Counted from the first letter of the stretch, positions 25,919 to 35,290 are shown. The stretch: 64,000 nt of DNA from Megasphaera sp. AM44-1BH (GCF_003467125.1 NZ_QSFA01000006.1:57672-121671); one strand, 5' to 3'. Made by a program: numbers and translations. Notes: generated from the sequence alone by a model not told the origin.

Positions 25919-27202
25919 ATGAGTATGATCAAAAAGATGCACCGCAAGTTCATCCTGGCCGGTACAGCGGCCGTCATCATCATCGTTGTCGGTGCGCTGG
26001 CCGTCCTCAATGCGACGGTATATATGCACGAAGTGCGGGAAATCAACTGGATCATTACGTCCATTGCCGATAATGGCGGTACGCTGCCGGACGGTCATCA
26101 GATCCAGCGTGATGCCAGCTGGTCGGCTGTCGATAAACTCCTTCTCGATGGGGACGACTGGATTTCCAGTACACCTGATTTTCTCTACCAGGTACGGTAT
26201 TTCTCTGTCTACTGGGATGCAGACCAGACTGTGTCCCGTGTCGATATCAGTCATACCGCTGCTTTTGATGCTTCTTCAGCAATTGTCTATGCCGACATGG
26301 CATCCCGCCTTTCCAGTGATAAAGGGTTCCTCAATAAAGATAAGGCCGTGTATGCCTATCTCAGGAAGGACTATCCCGATGGGTCCCGGCTGCTCATTGT
26401 ACTGGACAGCACGAAAAATATCATGTCCATCAATCATATGCTGCGCTATTCCTTCTGGTTTGGCCTGGTTGTCATTATTCTGTATGTAATCATTCTGGCG
26501 GCTTTGTCCAGTCTGGCTATCCGGCCTTTTGTCCGCAATATGGAAAACCAGAAACGGTTCATTACCAATGCCGGCCATGAATTAAAGACGCCTATCGCCA
26601 TCATTTCGGCCAATGCCGAGACGATTGAGATGCTCAACGGGAAGAGCCAGTGGACGGAGAATATTTTAAAACAGGTACGGCGCCAGTCCCAGCTGATCAA
26701 TGACCTGATCATGCTGGCGAAGATGGGGGAACGGTCCCGGGCCGATATCACACTGCAGGATATGGATGTGTCCCGGGAAATCCAGTCGGCGGTCCAGGCG
26801 TTCGATGCACTGGCCAAAGACCAGGGAAAGACTCTTACGTCCCGCATCAAAGAAGGCATCCACATCACGGCAGACCAGCGCTGCGTCTACGAAATTGCCA
26901 GCATCCTCCTCGACAATGCCGTCAAGTATTGCGATGAAGCCGGGACGATTGCCGTAGTCCTTGCGACGAAAAAAATTGGCAAGGGGGCCGTACTGACCGT
27001 ATCGAACGACTATGCCGCCGGGAAAGACGTGGATTACACGCGGTTCTTCGAACGTTTCTACCGTGGTGATGAATCTCACAGCAGCGCCAAAGCCGGATAC
27101 GGTATCGGCCTGTCCATGGCGGAGGAACTGGTACAGCTTTTGAAAGGATCCATCAACGTGTCGTATAAGAACGGTATCATTACCTTTACGGTGACATTTT
27201 GA
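25919..27202 (+). CDS. Two-component sensor histidine kinase
   Basis: 427 residues: an N-terminal membrane helix (about 10-32), an extracytoplasmic domain of about 140 residues, a second membrane helix (about 180-203), and the kinase core. The H-box is FITNAGHELKTPIAII with His220; the N-box is EIASILLDNAVKYC; the G-box is GYGIGLSMAEELV. The start ATG follows the response regulator stop directly. The external domain gives no clue to the signal. Confidence 0.93.
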   Translation: MSMIKKMHRKFILAGTAAVIIIVVGALAVLNATVYMHEVREINWIITSIADNGGTLPDGHQIQRDASWSAVDKLLLDGDDWISSTPDFLYQVRYFSVYWDADQTVSRVDISHTAAFDASSAIVYADMASRLSSDKGFLNKDKAVYAYLRKDYPDGSRLLIVLDSTKNIMSINHMLRYSFWFGLVVIILYVIILAALSSLAIRPFVRNMENQKRFITNAGHELKTPIAIISANAETIEMLNGKSQWTENILKQVRRQSQLINDLIMLAKMGERSRADITLQDMDVSREIQSAVQAFDALAKDQGKTLTSRIKEGIHITADQRCVYEIASILLDNAVKYCDEAGTIAVVLATKKIGKGAVLTVSNDYAAGKDVDYTRFFERFYRGDESHSSAKAGYGIGLSMAEELVQLLKGSINVSYKNGIITFTVTF

Positions 27203-27271
27203 TTCTGTTACCAGAATACGGACTTTGTGATATGATTAAGGTACATCGTTTCAGAAAGAACAGGTGAGCAT

Positions 27272-27907
27272 ATGGATACAAAAGATACGAAAAAACAACT
27301 ATGCCGCATCGGGCGGAAAATGAAAGAAGGTGGATTGGTCGTGGCCTGCGACGGCAATATCAGCTATCGCCGCGACGACGGCCTGATTGTCATCACCCCT
27401 TCGGGTGTACCGAAGGGAGAACTCCGGCCGTCGGATCTGCTCGTCATCGATAGCAAGGGGCAGATTGTAAAAGGGAAGGGCAAAGCGTCGTCGGAAACGA
27501 GCCTTCATCTGGAAATCTACAAGGCCCGTCCCGACGTGAAAGCCATTGTCCACTGTCATCCCGTGACAGCTACGGCTGTCTCCGTGGCCGGGCTGGAATT
27601 TCCCAGTCAGATCGTGACGGAAGGACGGGATTTCCTCGGCCCTGTCGTCACCGTACCCTTTGCCGAACCGGGTTCGATGGATCTGGCCATCAAATGCGCC
27701 CAGGGACTGCAAAAGGTCAACGTCATCCTCATGGCAAGTCACGGGGCCTGTGCCGTAGGTTCGAACCTGAACGAGGCCTTCTACCGCATGGAAACGCTGG
27801 AATCGGTGGCTAAGATATACCGTAATGCCATGACCTTCCATGCAGCCTATGAGGTGATGCATGAAGAAGAACAGGTACACAGCCTGGCCGATGTATTTAC
27901 GTTATAG
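27272..27907 (+). CDS. Class II aldolase/adducin family protein (L-fuculose-phosphate aldolase type)
   Basis: 211 residues with the zinc ligands as AIVHCHPVTATAV (the HxH pair), a third His in MASHGACAVG, and the phosphate loop region DGNISYR...ITPSGVPKG. The family cleaves fuculose-1-P, rhamnulose-1-P or related sugar phosphates, or epimerises ribulose-5-P; the best name is a generic class II aldolase. CAGGTGAGC precedes the ATG. No sugar-catabolic genes flank it. Confidence 0.88.
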   Translation: MDTKDTKKQLCRIGRKMKEGGLVVACDGNISYRRDDGLIVITPSGVPKGELRPSDLLVIDSKGQIVKGKGKASSETSLHLEIYKARPDVKAIVHCHPVTATAVSVAGLEFPSQIVTEGRDFLGPVVTVPFAEPGSMDLAIKCAQGLQKVNVILMASHGACAVGSNLNEAFYRMETLESVAKIYRNAMTFHAAYEVMHEEEQVHSLADVFTL

Positions 27908-27912
27908 GACAT

Positions 27913-27972
27913 AAAAAAACAGGGACTATCCCATGATGCTGATGTGCGTTCATGGGACAGTTCCTGTTTTTT
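27913..27972. terminator. Bidirectional intrinsic terminator
   Basis: AAAAAACAGG with TCCCATGA forms an extended stem with TCATGGGA and CCTGTTTTTT, ending in T6 on the plus strand with a matching A6 on the other side. It lies between the aldolase and the convergent phosphate-transport genes. Confidence 0.85.
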
Positions 27973-27989
27973 GTTTGACGTTTGATGTT

Positions 27990-28994
27990 TTAGACGGCGG
28001 CAAAGAAGACGTAGCGGATGATGAGGAAGGCAAGGGCTCCCATGACTGCCGTGCAGGGAATGGTAAGGACCCAGGCAGAAACCATCTGGCGCGCTACGTT
28101 CCAGTGAACGGCTTTGACACGCTGGGCGGCGCCGACACCCATGATGGAGCCCGATACGACGTGGGTCGTCGATACGGGCAGGTGCAGCAGTGTGGCCGTA
28201 AAGATGACGACTGCCGAGTTGAGGTCGGCAGCAAATCCGTGAATGGGATGCATCTTGAATATCTTGCCGCCGACGGTACGGATGATTTTCCATCCGCCTA
28301 CACTGGTACCCAGGGCCATAGCAGCAGCGCAGAGCAGTTTGACGATAGTAGGGACTTCCAGGGTATCGATGAACCCGCCGGAAAGCAGGGCCAGTGTAAT
28401 GATCCCCATGGATTTCTGGGCATCATTGGAACCGTGGGAAAAGGCCATGAGAGCGGCCGACAGGACCTGCAGCCGGTTGGCCGTCAGATTGACGACCGCC
28501 GGACGGTAGCTATGACAGACGGCAAAGATGAGATTCATGATAATATACCCGACGACGATAGCGGTAATCGGGGACAGAATCAGGGAGAGGAAAATCTTCA
28601 GTATGCCCCAGCCGTTGAGGGCCCCGAAGCCGACAGAAATGGCTACGGCGCCAATCATACCGCCGATGAGCGCATGGGAGGAACTGGAGGGCATGCCGAC
28701 GTACCAGGTCAGGAGGTTCCAGATGATGGCCCCTGTCAGGCCGGCGACGATGATCAGCTCGTTGATCATATTGGCCGAAATGACGATATCGCCGCCGATC
28801 GTTTTGGCAACGCCTGTAGAAATCATGGCACCGATAAAGTTCAGGATGGCCGTACCGATGATAGCCAGACCGGGACGGATAGCCCGCGTCGATACGCAGG
28901 TGGCGATGGCGTTGGCCGTATCGTGGAACCCGTTGATAAAATCGAAAATCAGGGCCAGGACGACGACGAGGATAATCATGTACGTATCAAGCAT
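27990..28994 (-). CDS. pit: Low-affinity inorganic phosphate transporter, PiT family
   Basis: A 334-residue membrane protein with the two PiT signature repeats: DFINGFHDTANAIATCVSTRA near the N-terminus and AFSHGSNDAQKSMGII in the second half. About ten membrane segments are apparent. PiT carriers import metal-phosphate by proton or sodium symport. The start overlaps the upstream DUF47 gene by eight bases, the standard PiT/PhoU-like pairing. Confidence 0.95.
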   Translation of the reverse strand: MLDTYMIILVVVLALIFDFINGFHDTANAIATCVSTRAIRPGLAIIGTAILNFIGAMISTGVAKTIGGDIVISANMINELIIVAGLTGAIIWNLLTWYVGMPSSSSHALIGGMIGAVAISVGFGALNGWGILKIFLSLILSPITAIVVGYIIMNLIFAVCHSYRPAVVNLTANRLQVLSAALMAFSHGSNDAQKSMGIITLALLSGGFIDTLEVPTIVKLLCAAAMALGTSVGGWKIIRTVGGKIFKMHPIHGFAADLNSAVVIFTATLLHLPVSTTHVVSGSIMGVGAAQRVKAVHWNVARQMVSAWVLTIPCTAVMGALAFLIIRYVFFAAV

Positions 28995-29613
28995 ACTTCA
29001 TAACCACTCCTTTGATCAGGTTACCCAGAGCTTCTACTTTATCCGCTGTTTCTTCGATGGACGCCATCGTATCTTTCCAGCGGATGACATCCAGAAGTGG
29101 CATTTCCCCGCTGAAGATGCGGGACATTTCTGAACGATAAATATGATCGACTTCTGTTTCCATCTTGTTGAGCTTTTCCGTATGGTAAATGAGTTCTGCC
29201 TGGTGCTTGTCGATATTCTTTAACAATTCAAAGGTGCTGGCCAGTTCATTTCCCATCTCGATGAGGACTTCCGTACCGCGCACGGCAGCCGGCGTCGATT
29301 GGGTAATATGGTACATATCGACGCGCATGATAAAGCCGTGGAGATTGTCGATGCAGTCTTCCAGCCGGCAGGACAGATTGTAAAAATCTTCTCTGTCAAT
29401 CGGCGTGATAAATACGCGGGCCAGCTGCTTGATGACGTCGAAATTGACCTTATCGGCGCCGTGTTCCAGGTTGGTGATTTCTTCCATATGATCCGGAAGG
29501 AGCGACAGGTCTTTCATGACCTCGTTGGCGATGACAGCGCCGCGCCGGAATTTCTCGGCGTTTTCGATGAGATAGTCAAAAAATTCTTCGTGTTTATTGC
29601 TGATGCTGAACAT
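28987..29613 (-). CDS. DUF47-family PhoU-like protein, partner of Pit
   Basis: A 208-residue all-helical protein (FFDYLIENAEKFRRGA, then ITNLEHGADKVNFDVI, VDMYHITQ, WKDTMASIEETADKVEALGN), the DUF47 pattern with conserved acidic residues that bind metals. Such proteins regulate the PiT carrier encoded next to them. The start at 29613 has TAGGAGGCG upstream; the longer frame to 29772 has no support. Confidence 0.93.
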   Translation of the reverse strand: MFSISNKHEEFFDYLIENAEKFRRGAVIANEVMKDLSLLPDHMEEITNLEHGADKVNFDVIKQLARVFITPIDREDFYNLSCRLEDCIDNLHGFIMRVDMYHITQSTPAAVRGTEVLIEMGNELASTFELLKNIDKHQAELIYHTEKLNKMETEVDHIYRSEMSRIFSGEMPLLDVIRWKDTMASIEETADKVEALGNLIKGVVMKYA

Positions 29614-29770
29614 GTAAGGTACGCCTCCTAATATACTCTTTCCAAAGTATACGTATACTTTGTCAGTTCTTTGTAAATACTTTGTAAAAACCATATAAAA
29701 ATAGAGTGGTTTATTTACTACTATTTTACCATGCTTTACCGGTTCCTGACATGTATACATGGCGAAAAAC

Positions 29771-29812
29771 AAAAAAATAACTGACAGCCGGAAAGTTTCC
29801 GGATGCCAGTCA
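29771..29812 (-). terminator. Intrinsic terminator after the small membrane protein gene
   Basis: On the minus strand ACTGGCATCCGGAAA folds back on TTTCCGGCTGTCAGT and is followed by a T7 run. Confidence 0.8.
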
Positions 29813-29815
29813 CGA

Positions 29816-30091
29816 TTAGTGGATCATTGCCGTTACGAGGAGAGCCAGATGATTGACGCCCTGGGGTACACAGGCCGGTACATAGGTCACGATGAGTGCC
29901 GTAGAGGCCAGGCCTACGATGGTCAGCCATGCTTCACAGTCGCTGCCCCAGATGTATTCGCCGAGCTTGACACAGGCGCCGCCAATAGCTACCAGAGCGA
30001 CGAGCAGGGCCAGCGTTGCCATGGGACTGCCCGGATACAGATGGCTCAGTACGAGAAGTACGAATAAGCCTATTACAATCAGGTTTTTCAT
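29816..30091 (-). CDS. Small hypothetical membrane protein
   Basis: A 91-residue hydrophobic protein with two or three membrane helices: MKNLIVIGLFVLLVLSHLY, MATLALLVALVAIGGACV and LTIVGLASTALIVTYV. Start 30091 has GGGGG upstream; the earlier Met at 30109 does not. It is a single-gene unit with its own terminator. No family assigned and no function suggested. Confidence 0.7.
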   Translation of the reverse strand: MKNLIVIGLFVLLVLSHLYPGSPMATLALLVALVAIGGACVKLGEYIWGSDCEAWLTIVGLASTALIVTYVPACVPQGVNHLALLVTAMIH

Positions 30092-30277
30092 CAAGTATTT
30101 CCCCCTCAAGTTTATAATGACTTTATTATAGTCATGGGAGGGCTCGTAGTCAATTACTAATGATTATTTCTTTGTATCAGTACTGCAAGTATAAAATGTG
30201 TTATGAGACTAGTTCAAACGCCTATGATTTGCTATAATAAAAAACTGGGAAGAATCAGGAAAAGAAGGTAGAAACGG

Positions 30278-31408
30278 ATGAGCTGGCTGAAGAAACAATT
30301 AGGAAAAGTAAAGACCGGACTGAACCGGCAGGTACGCCCTGGGGCTGATCCTGTGCTGGATGACATCCGGGCGTATACGAAACAGCCGGCAGAGAATCTT
30401 TCGGAATACGAACGGCTGCTGGCGGTATTGCGGAACAGCGCATCCGTGCTGGTATCGTATCCCCGGTTTGAAGCCGATGCAAAGGCTCTGTGGAATGTGT
30501 CCTATGAAGGAACGCTGGCAAAGGCCGATAAGATCCGCTTCATCGGTACTCAGATTCCGATTATTTGTGACAGCATAGAACGGCATCTGTATATGGTCCG
30601 GACAGCGCGGCAGGCGAAAGCCTCGTATTTTGAGAATCATGAGACTACACGCAATAAAATCGAAACGCGCAATCTGGCGCTGGATAGTGTCAGGAAGGCC
30701 TTGAAGGAAGCTGTATCGTATGTCCGGGACCGGGAAGACGAATATGACACTGACTGGGCCGGCAGGAAATGCGTCCCCCTGGATGACTGGACGGAAACGG
30801 AAGATTTCTACCGGCGCCTGCTGCAGGGTATCCGTAATTTTACGACGTGGCAGCCCGTGTTTGCCAAACTGGATGATGCGGCCCGCTTTGCCCGGACGCT
30901 GGCAGACTACGAAGCTTCGGCACAGGAGGCGGAAGGCCTCTGGCACGACTGGAAGGAACGGTGCCGGGCTTATGGAGAGGAACAGACAGAACTTTCCCGT
31001 CAGCGCCGGCTGATCATGAAAGAAGAAGAGGAATATGAACATTCCGGCCTCTGGGGCCGCAAGCCCGTCTTTGATTTCAGCCGCCGGGGCCATCATCTGG
31101 AACAGCACCGGGAAGAACTGGAAGACCGGGAAGACCGGCTGGAAGAGGAATGGTATGACCTGCAGAAAGAGTACAAAGGCTATTGCAACCGGGTGCTCGA
31201 TATCTGTGACGAACTATGTGATTATGTCATTGTCCTTATGGACTGCCTGGAAGAAGAAAAGCAGTCCAATATCCGCAATGGTGAGAAGCTGGAGGCAGAC
31301 TATGAAGCCGGCCACGAGGACATACGCCGTCTCGATGAGGAATATGAACGGGCAAGGCATGTGCTGGACACATTAACATCACTGGGAGGAACGGAAGATG
31401 GAGTTTGA
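30278..31408 (+). CDS. Hypothetical coiled-coil protein
   Basis: 376 residues, not recognised. It is highly charged and almost entirely helical, with long heptad-like stretches (residues about 205-250, and about 270-370 rich in Glu, Arg and Tyr) and no signal peptide. The beginning (MSWLKKQLGKVKTGLNRQ) is amphipathic and basic. A -10 box TATAAT at 30233-30238 and GAAGGTAG before the start support expression. Its end overlaps the next small gene by 11 bases. Confidence 0.7.
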   Translation: MSWLKKQLGKVKTGLNRQVRPGADPVLDDIRAYTKQPAENLSEYERLLAVLRNSASVLVSYPRFEADAKALWNVSYEGTLAKADKIRFIGTQIPIICDSIERHLYMVRTARQAKASYFENHETTRNKIETRNLALDSVRKALKEAVSYVRDREDEYDTDWAGRKCVPLDDWTETEDFYRRLLQGIRNFTTWQPVFAKLDDAARFARTLADYEASAQEAEGLWHDWKERCRAYGEEQTELSRQRRLIMKEEEEYEHSGLWGRKPVFDFSRRGHHLEQHREELEDREDRLEEEWYDLQKEYKGYCNRVLDICDELCDYVIVLMDCLEEEKQSNIRNGEKLEADYEAGHEDIRRLDEEYERARHVLDTLTSLGGTEDGV

Positions 31409-31637
31409 AGAAATACCCAAACGGCGGAAAATACAGGATTTTTTCCCCGAAGAAACGCCCCGTCCCAAACGGAGGACGAGGATAGATGTAAAACGGCAGA
31501 AACGTCATAAAGTTGATACGTACCTCGATGATGCGGACTGGCAGTCTTTGCAGCGCTACTGTGAACGAGCCGATGAAAAGCCGTCGGTCCTGCTGCGCCG
31601 TCTGCTGCGGCAATTTTTAAGGGAAGAGAAGGGATAG
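31398..31637 (+). CDS. Small basic protein with ribbon-helix-helix-like C-terminus
   Basis: 79 residues. The N-terminal half is basic and Pro-rich (PKRRKIQDFFPEETPRPKRR); the C-terminal half HKVDTYLDDADWQSLQRYCE followed by KPSVLLRRLLRQFL has the strand-helix-helix layout of a CopG/Arc-type DNA-binding domain. It overlaps the coiled-coil gene and sits three bases before the Nudix gene, so all three form one transcript. A DNA-binding role is inference from the pattern only. Confidence 0.65.
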   Translation: MEFEEIPKRRKIQDFFPEETPRPKRRTRIDVKRQKRHKVDTYLDDADWQSLQRYCERADEKPSVLLRRLLRQFLREEKG

Positions 31638-31640
31638 GAA

Positions 31641-32186
31641 ATGGAACGTCTGGATATTTATGATTACCGCGGTGTGCCTACGGGCAGGACCATCGACCGC
31701 AGTCAGGAAGGCACATTGTCCGATGGGGAATATTTTCTCATCGTCCATGTGTGCATCTTTGACCATGCAGGACGGCTTCTCATCCAGCAGCGGAAAAAGC
31801 CCGGTGACCCCCTGGACGGATGCTGGGACCTGACCGTTGCCGGACATGTGCACAGCGGCGAATCGAGCCAGGCGGCGGCTATGAGAGAGGTCCGCGAAGA
31901 AATCGGCCTCCCTGTCGATCTTACCGGACAGGCTCCGCTCATGCGGCTCCGCTTCCATCACGGATTTGACGATATTTACGTCGTCATCGCCGACGTCTCT
32001 CTGGAATCGCTGCATCTGCAGGACGCAGAAGTCCGGGCTGCCCGCTATGCCTGCCGGGAGGACGTGCTCCAGATGATTCACCGCAGGCAGTTCCTGCCCT
32101 ATATGGACAGTTTTATCGAATCACTGTATGATATGCGATGCTCCAACGGCTTCATCCGCAGTGACGCGCCGGCGGATCTACAGTGA
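31641..32186 (+). CDS. Nudix hydrolase, Idi/YfcD-like
   Basis: 181 residues. The Nudix box is GHVHSGESSQAAAMREVREEIGL (residues 68-90, written here in part: G-x5-E-x7-REVREEIG), complete with catalytic Glu residues. The flanking LIQQRKKPGDPLDGCWDLTVAGH resembles the isopentenyl-diphosphate-isomerase-like branch (YfcD) of the family. The substrate is not predictable. Confidence 0.9.
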   Translation: MERLDIYDYRGVPTGRTIDRSQEGTLSDGEYFLIVHVCIFDHAGRLLIQQRKKPGDPLDGCWDLTVAGHVHSGESSQAAAMREVREEIGLPVDLTGQAPLMRLRFHHGFDDIYVVIADVSLESLHLQDAEVRAARYACREDVLQMIHRRQFLPYMDSFIESLYDMRCSNGFIRSDAPADLQ

Positions 32187-32273
32187 ACGTGCAATCTGCC
32201 GGGATGACTCTGGTCACTGTGATGAAGAAAGGGTATAATAAAACTATAGAATTCCAAAAATGAGGTGTGTAAT

Positions 32274-32834
32274 ATGGCAAAGAACTATTATGAATTGCAC
32301 GTAGCCGGCTGTACGCGGCAGCTTCCGATTATTAAATTAAATGACGATCTGGCTATTGCCGGCTTTGTCATCCTGGGCGATGTGGACATTGTGTCGGCTA
32401 CGGCAAAGGAACTGGTGAAAAAAATGCCGGCTCATACCGATGTCATTATGACTGCAGAAACGAAAGGAATCCCCCTGGCCCACGAAATGGCCCGCCTGAG
32501 CGGCATGAAGCAATACGTCGTAGCGCGCAAGTCCGTCAAGGCATACATGGATGATCCCATCTGGGTGGAAGACGAATCCATCACGACAGCGGGCAAACAG
32601 CGTCTCTATCTCTCTGCTGCAGACGTGGCCCTCCTGCGCGGCAGAAACGTCCTCCTCGTCGATGACGTCATCAGCACGGGCGGATCCATGAAAGCCCTCA
32701 AAGCACTGGCCGAAAAAGCCGGGGCACACATTGCCGGGCAGGCCGCCATCCTGGCAGAAGGGGATGCGGCAAAACGGGAGGATATCATCTATCTGGCACC
32801 GCTGCCCCTGTTAAAGCCGGAAGATGCCGAATAA
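32274..32834 (+). CDS. Phosphoribosyltransferase family protein (adenine phosphoribosyltransferase-like)
   Basis: 186 residues with the PRPP-binding motif VLLVDDVISTGGSMKAL and an upstream MTAETKGIPLAHEMARL, the arrangement of type I purine phosphoribosyltransferases such as Apt and Xpt. It is close to the group usually annotated as adenine phosphoribosyltransferase or simply phosphoribosyltransferase. GAGGTG precedes ATG 32274; a -10-like TATAAT lies at 32234-32239. Confidence 0.85.
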   Translation: MAKNYYELHVAGCTRQLPIIKLNDDLAIAGFVILGDVDIVSATAKELVKKMPAHTDVIMTAETKGIPLAHEMARLSGMKQYVVARKSVKAYMDDPIWVEDESITTAGKQRLYLSAADVALLRGRNVLLVDDVISTGGSMKALKALAEKAGAHIAGQAAILAEGDAAKREDIIYLAPLPLLKPEDAE

Positions 32835-32934
32835 TCTGTAGAGGTAACAAACATTTTCTCTTGCATTTCCCGTGTCTTTATGCTAAACTAGTCTAGCATA
32901 GGTTTTGTATGATAGATGAGAAGAGGTGTAAATT

Positions 32935-33147
32935 TTGAAAGAAGGAATCCATCCGAAATACTACAGCAACGCCAAAGTAACGTGTGCTTGTGGTAATACA
33001 TTCGAAACAGGTTCGACTAAACCGGAACTGCGTGTTGAAATTTGCTCTAAATGCCATCCGTTCTTTACAGGCCAGCAGCGTGCCCAGCAGGCTCGTGGCC
33101 GTATCGAACAGTTCAATAAACGTTATGGTAAAAAAGCTAGTAAATAA
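32935..33147 (+). CDS. rpmE: 50S ribosomal protein L31 (zinc-binding form)
   Basis: 70 residues starting from TTG after GAAGAGGTG. KEGIHPKYYSNAKVTCACGNTF and ICSKCHPFFTGQQ contain the CxC...CxxC zinc ligands of the C+ form of L31. A zinc-free paralogue often replaces this form in zinc shortage; none is seen in the window. The rare TTG start is supported because no ATG or GTG with an SD is available. Confidence 0.95.
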   Translation: MKEGIHPKYYSNAKVTCACGNTFETGSTKPELRVEICSKCHPFFTGQQRAQQARGRIEQFNKRYGKKASK

Positions 33148-33162
33148 GCAGTACAAGTGTGC

Positions 33163-33190
33163 AGCAGAGCAGAAATGCTCTGCTCTATTT
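33163..33190 (+). terminator. Hairpin after rpmE
   Basis: AGCAGAGCA and TGCTCTGCT enclose a GAAA loop, followed by a T-rich CTATTTGTTTG. It lies only 27 bases before the next gene and may attenuate transcription instead of ending it fully. Confidence 0.6.
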
Positions 33191-33216
33191 GTTTGTGTGG
33201 AAATGGGGTGTGCCTT

Positions 33217-34170
33217 TTGAAGAAACCCACTACATATGTAGGCGGACAGGCTGTCATTGAGGGCGTCATGATGCGGGGACCGAAATATATTGCTACAGCG
33301 GTGCGGACGCCGTCCGGCCAGATTACGGTCAAAAAAGATGAAGTACATTCACTGTGTGAACGGTATCCCATTTTGAAGAAGCCCCTGCTGCGCGGCACCA
33401 TTGCTTTGTATGAGTCGCTGGTATATGGCATGAAATGCCTGTCTTATTCTGCCCAGGCTGCCGGTGAAGAAGAAGAGGAACTGTCCCGCCCGCAGATGAT
33501 TGCTACCATGGCATTCTCTATCGTGCTGGCCATCGTCATTTTTCTCCTCATTCCGACGTATGGCGCCAAATTCATACCGGGCGTCATGGACAGCGCCGTC
33601 CGGCTGAACATAGTCGAAGGCGTATTGCGATTGCTTATTTTTCTATTATATATATGGGGCATTTCCCTTACGAGTGATATCCGCCGTGTCTATGAATACC
33701 ACGGCGCTGAACATAAAACCATCTGGACCTACGAATCGGGAGAAGAACTGACCGTTGAAAATGTCAAAAAACACAGCCGTCTCCATCCGCGGTGCGGCAC
33801 CAATTTCCTGCTTATCGTCATGGTCGTTTCTATTTTCGTCTTTGCCTTCCTAGGCTGGCCGAATCTGGCCGAACGGATGATATCGCGGATCCTTCTGATG
33901 CCGGTCGTTGCCGGTATCAGTTATGAAATGATCCGCATAGCGGCACGGACGGAAAGTCCCTTTGTCCAGGCCCTGTTCAAGCCCGGTCTGTATCTCCAGT
34001 ATCTGACGACGCGGGAACCCCACGCCGATCAGATTGAAGTGGCTATTGAAGCGATGAACGCTGCCAAACCGGAAGACCATGAGGAAACGCCGGATGGTGA
34101 TACGGCCACTGTGACGATCACGCCGGCAGGACCGGGGGAGGAAGATGCATCCCGTGCCGAATCGGCATAA
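33217..34170 (+). CDS. DUF1385 membrane protein (YqhQ family)
   Basis: 317 residues. It begins at TTG 33217 (GGGGTG six bases upstream) with KKPTTYVGGQAVIEGVMMRGP, the DUF1385 opening motif. Two membrane segments follow near residues 90-115 and 128-150, then EYHGAEHKTIWTYESGEELT and HPRCGTNFLLIVMV with a further membrane pair. The gene commonly lies between rpmE and prfA in Firmicutes; its function is unknown. The C-terminal tail is acidic and Pro-rich and is probably disordered. Confidence 0.85.
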   Translation: MKKPTTYVGGQAVIEGVMMRGPKYIATAVRTPSGQITVKKDEVHSLCERYPILKKPLLRGTIALYESLVYGMKCLSYSAQAAGEEEEELSRPQMIATMAFSIVLAIVIFLLIPTYGAKFIPGVMDSAVRLNIVEGVLRLLIFLLYIWGISLTSDIRRVYEYHGAEHKTIWTYESGEELTVENVKKHSRLHPRCGTNFLLIVMVVSIFVFAFLGWPNLAERMISRILLMPVVAGISYEMIRIAARTESPFVQALFKPGLYLQYLTTREPHADQIEVAIEAMNAAKPEDHEETPDGDTATVTITPAGPGEEDASRAESA

Positions 34171-34204
34171 ACCGGGAGTGCTGTAAAGAAAGAGAGGTAT
34201 TTAC

Positions 34205-35290
34205 GTGTTTATTGATAAAGTGCAGGCCGTTGAAAATAAATTTATAGATCTGGAACAACGCATCAGTGACCCGTCGGTCATTGCCCGGCAGGAGGAATGG
34301 CAGAAACTGACGAAGGAACATGCATCGCTGGCCCCGATTGTGGAAACGTACCGCCAGTACAAGGATGTGACGGAGCAGATCCAGGGCGACCGGGAACTAT
34401 TGAAAGACCCGGAAAGCGATGGGGAAATCATTGCCATGGCCAAAGAGGAATTAGCGGAACTGGAAAAGAAACAGTCCGGGCTGGAAGACGAACTGCATAT
34501 CCTCATGCTGCCCAAAGATCCGCGGGATGACAAGAACGTCATCATGGAAATCCGTGGCGGTGCCGGCGGCGATGAAGCGGCCCTCTTTGCCGGCGATTTA
34601 TTCCGCATGTATATGAAATACATCGAAAAGCAGCCCGGCTGGAAAGCCAGCATCATCAGTTCCAATGCACCGGAACTGGGCGGATTTAAGGAAGTTATTT
34701 TCTCTGTCGAAGGCCATGGTGTCTATGGCAAGCTGAAATATGAATCGGGCGTACATCGCGTACAGCGTGTCCCCGTTACGGAAGCGGGCGGCCGTATCCA
34801 CACGTCTACGGCTACGGTTGCCGTACTGCCCGAAGCAGAAGACGTAGAAGTCAATCTGAATATGGACGATGTACGCGTTGATTATTATCGTTCCAGTGGG
34901 GCTGGCGGCCAGCACGTCAATAAGACGAGTTCGGCTGTCCGCATGACCCATATCCCGACGGGGATTGTCGTCGAATGTCAGGATGAACGGTCCCAGCTGG
35001 AAAACCGGGCCAAGGCGATGCGCGTACTGAAAGCACGCCTGCTGGACAAGGCCCAGCAGGAAGCCGATGCGGAAGTAACAGAAGCACGGCGCAGCCAGGT
35101 CGGTACAGGCGACCGGAGCGAACGGATCCGTACCTATAATTTCCCCCAGGGCCGGGTAACGGACCACCGCATCAACCTGACGCTGTACAAGCTGGAAAAT
35201 GTCCTCAACGGCGATCTCGATGAATTTATTCAGGCTCTGGCAGAAGCGCACCGGGCAGAGCTGATGAAGGAAGAATCGGATGATGAATAA
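34205..35290 (+). CDS. prfA: Peptide chain release factor 1
   Basis: A 361-residue RF1. The GGQ motif is at residues 234-236 in SSGAGGQHVNKTSSAVRM, and the anticodon-like recognition region lies around VHRVQRVPVTEAGGRIHTS. RF1 releases peptides at UAA and UAG. The start is GTG 34205 behind AGAGAGG. The end overlaps prmC by 11 bases, which couples the factor to its methyltransferase. Confidence 0.98.
   Translation: MFIDKVQAVENKFIDLEQRISDPSVIARQEEWQKLTKEHASLAPIVETYRQYKDVTEQIQGDRELLKDPESDGEIIAMAKEELAELEKKQSGLEDELHILMLPKDPRDDKNVIMEIRGGAGGDEAALFAGDLFRMYMKYIEKQPGWKASIISSNAPELGGFKEVIFSVEGHGVYGKLKYESGVHRVQRVPVTEAGGRIHTSTATVAVLPEAEDVEVNLNMDDVRVDYYRSSGAGGQHVNKTSSAVRMTHIPTGIVVECQDERSQLENRAKAMRVLKARLLDKAQQEADAEVTEARRSQVGTGDRSERIRTYNFPQGRVTDHRINLTLYKLENVLNGDLDEFIQALAEAHRAELMKEESDDE

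Noticed and set aside
27933..29003. 356-codon plus-strand frame over the phosphate transporter
   Set aside because: The product is a charged low-complexity sequence opposite a clear PiT membrane protein; it is a shadow.
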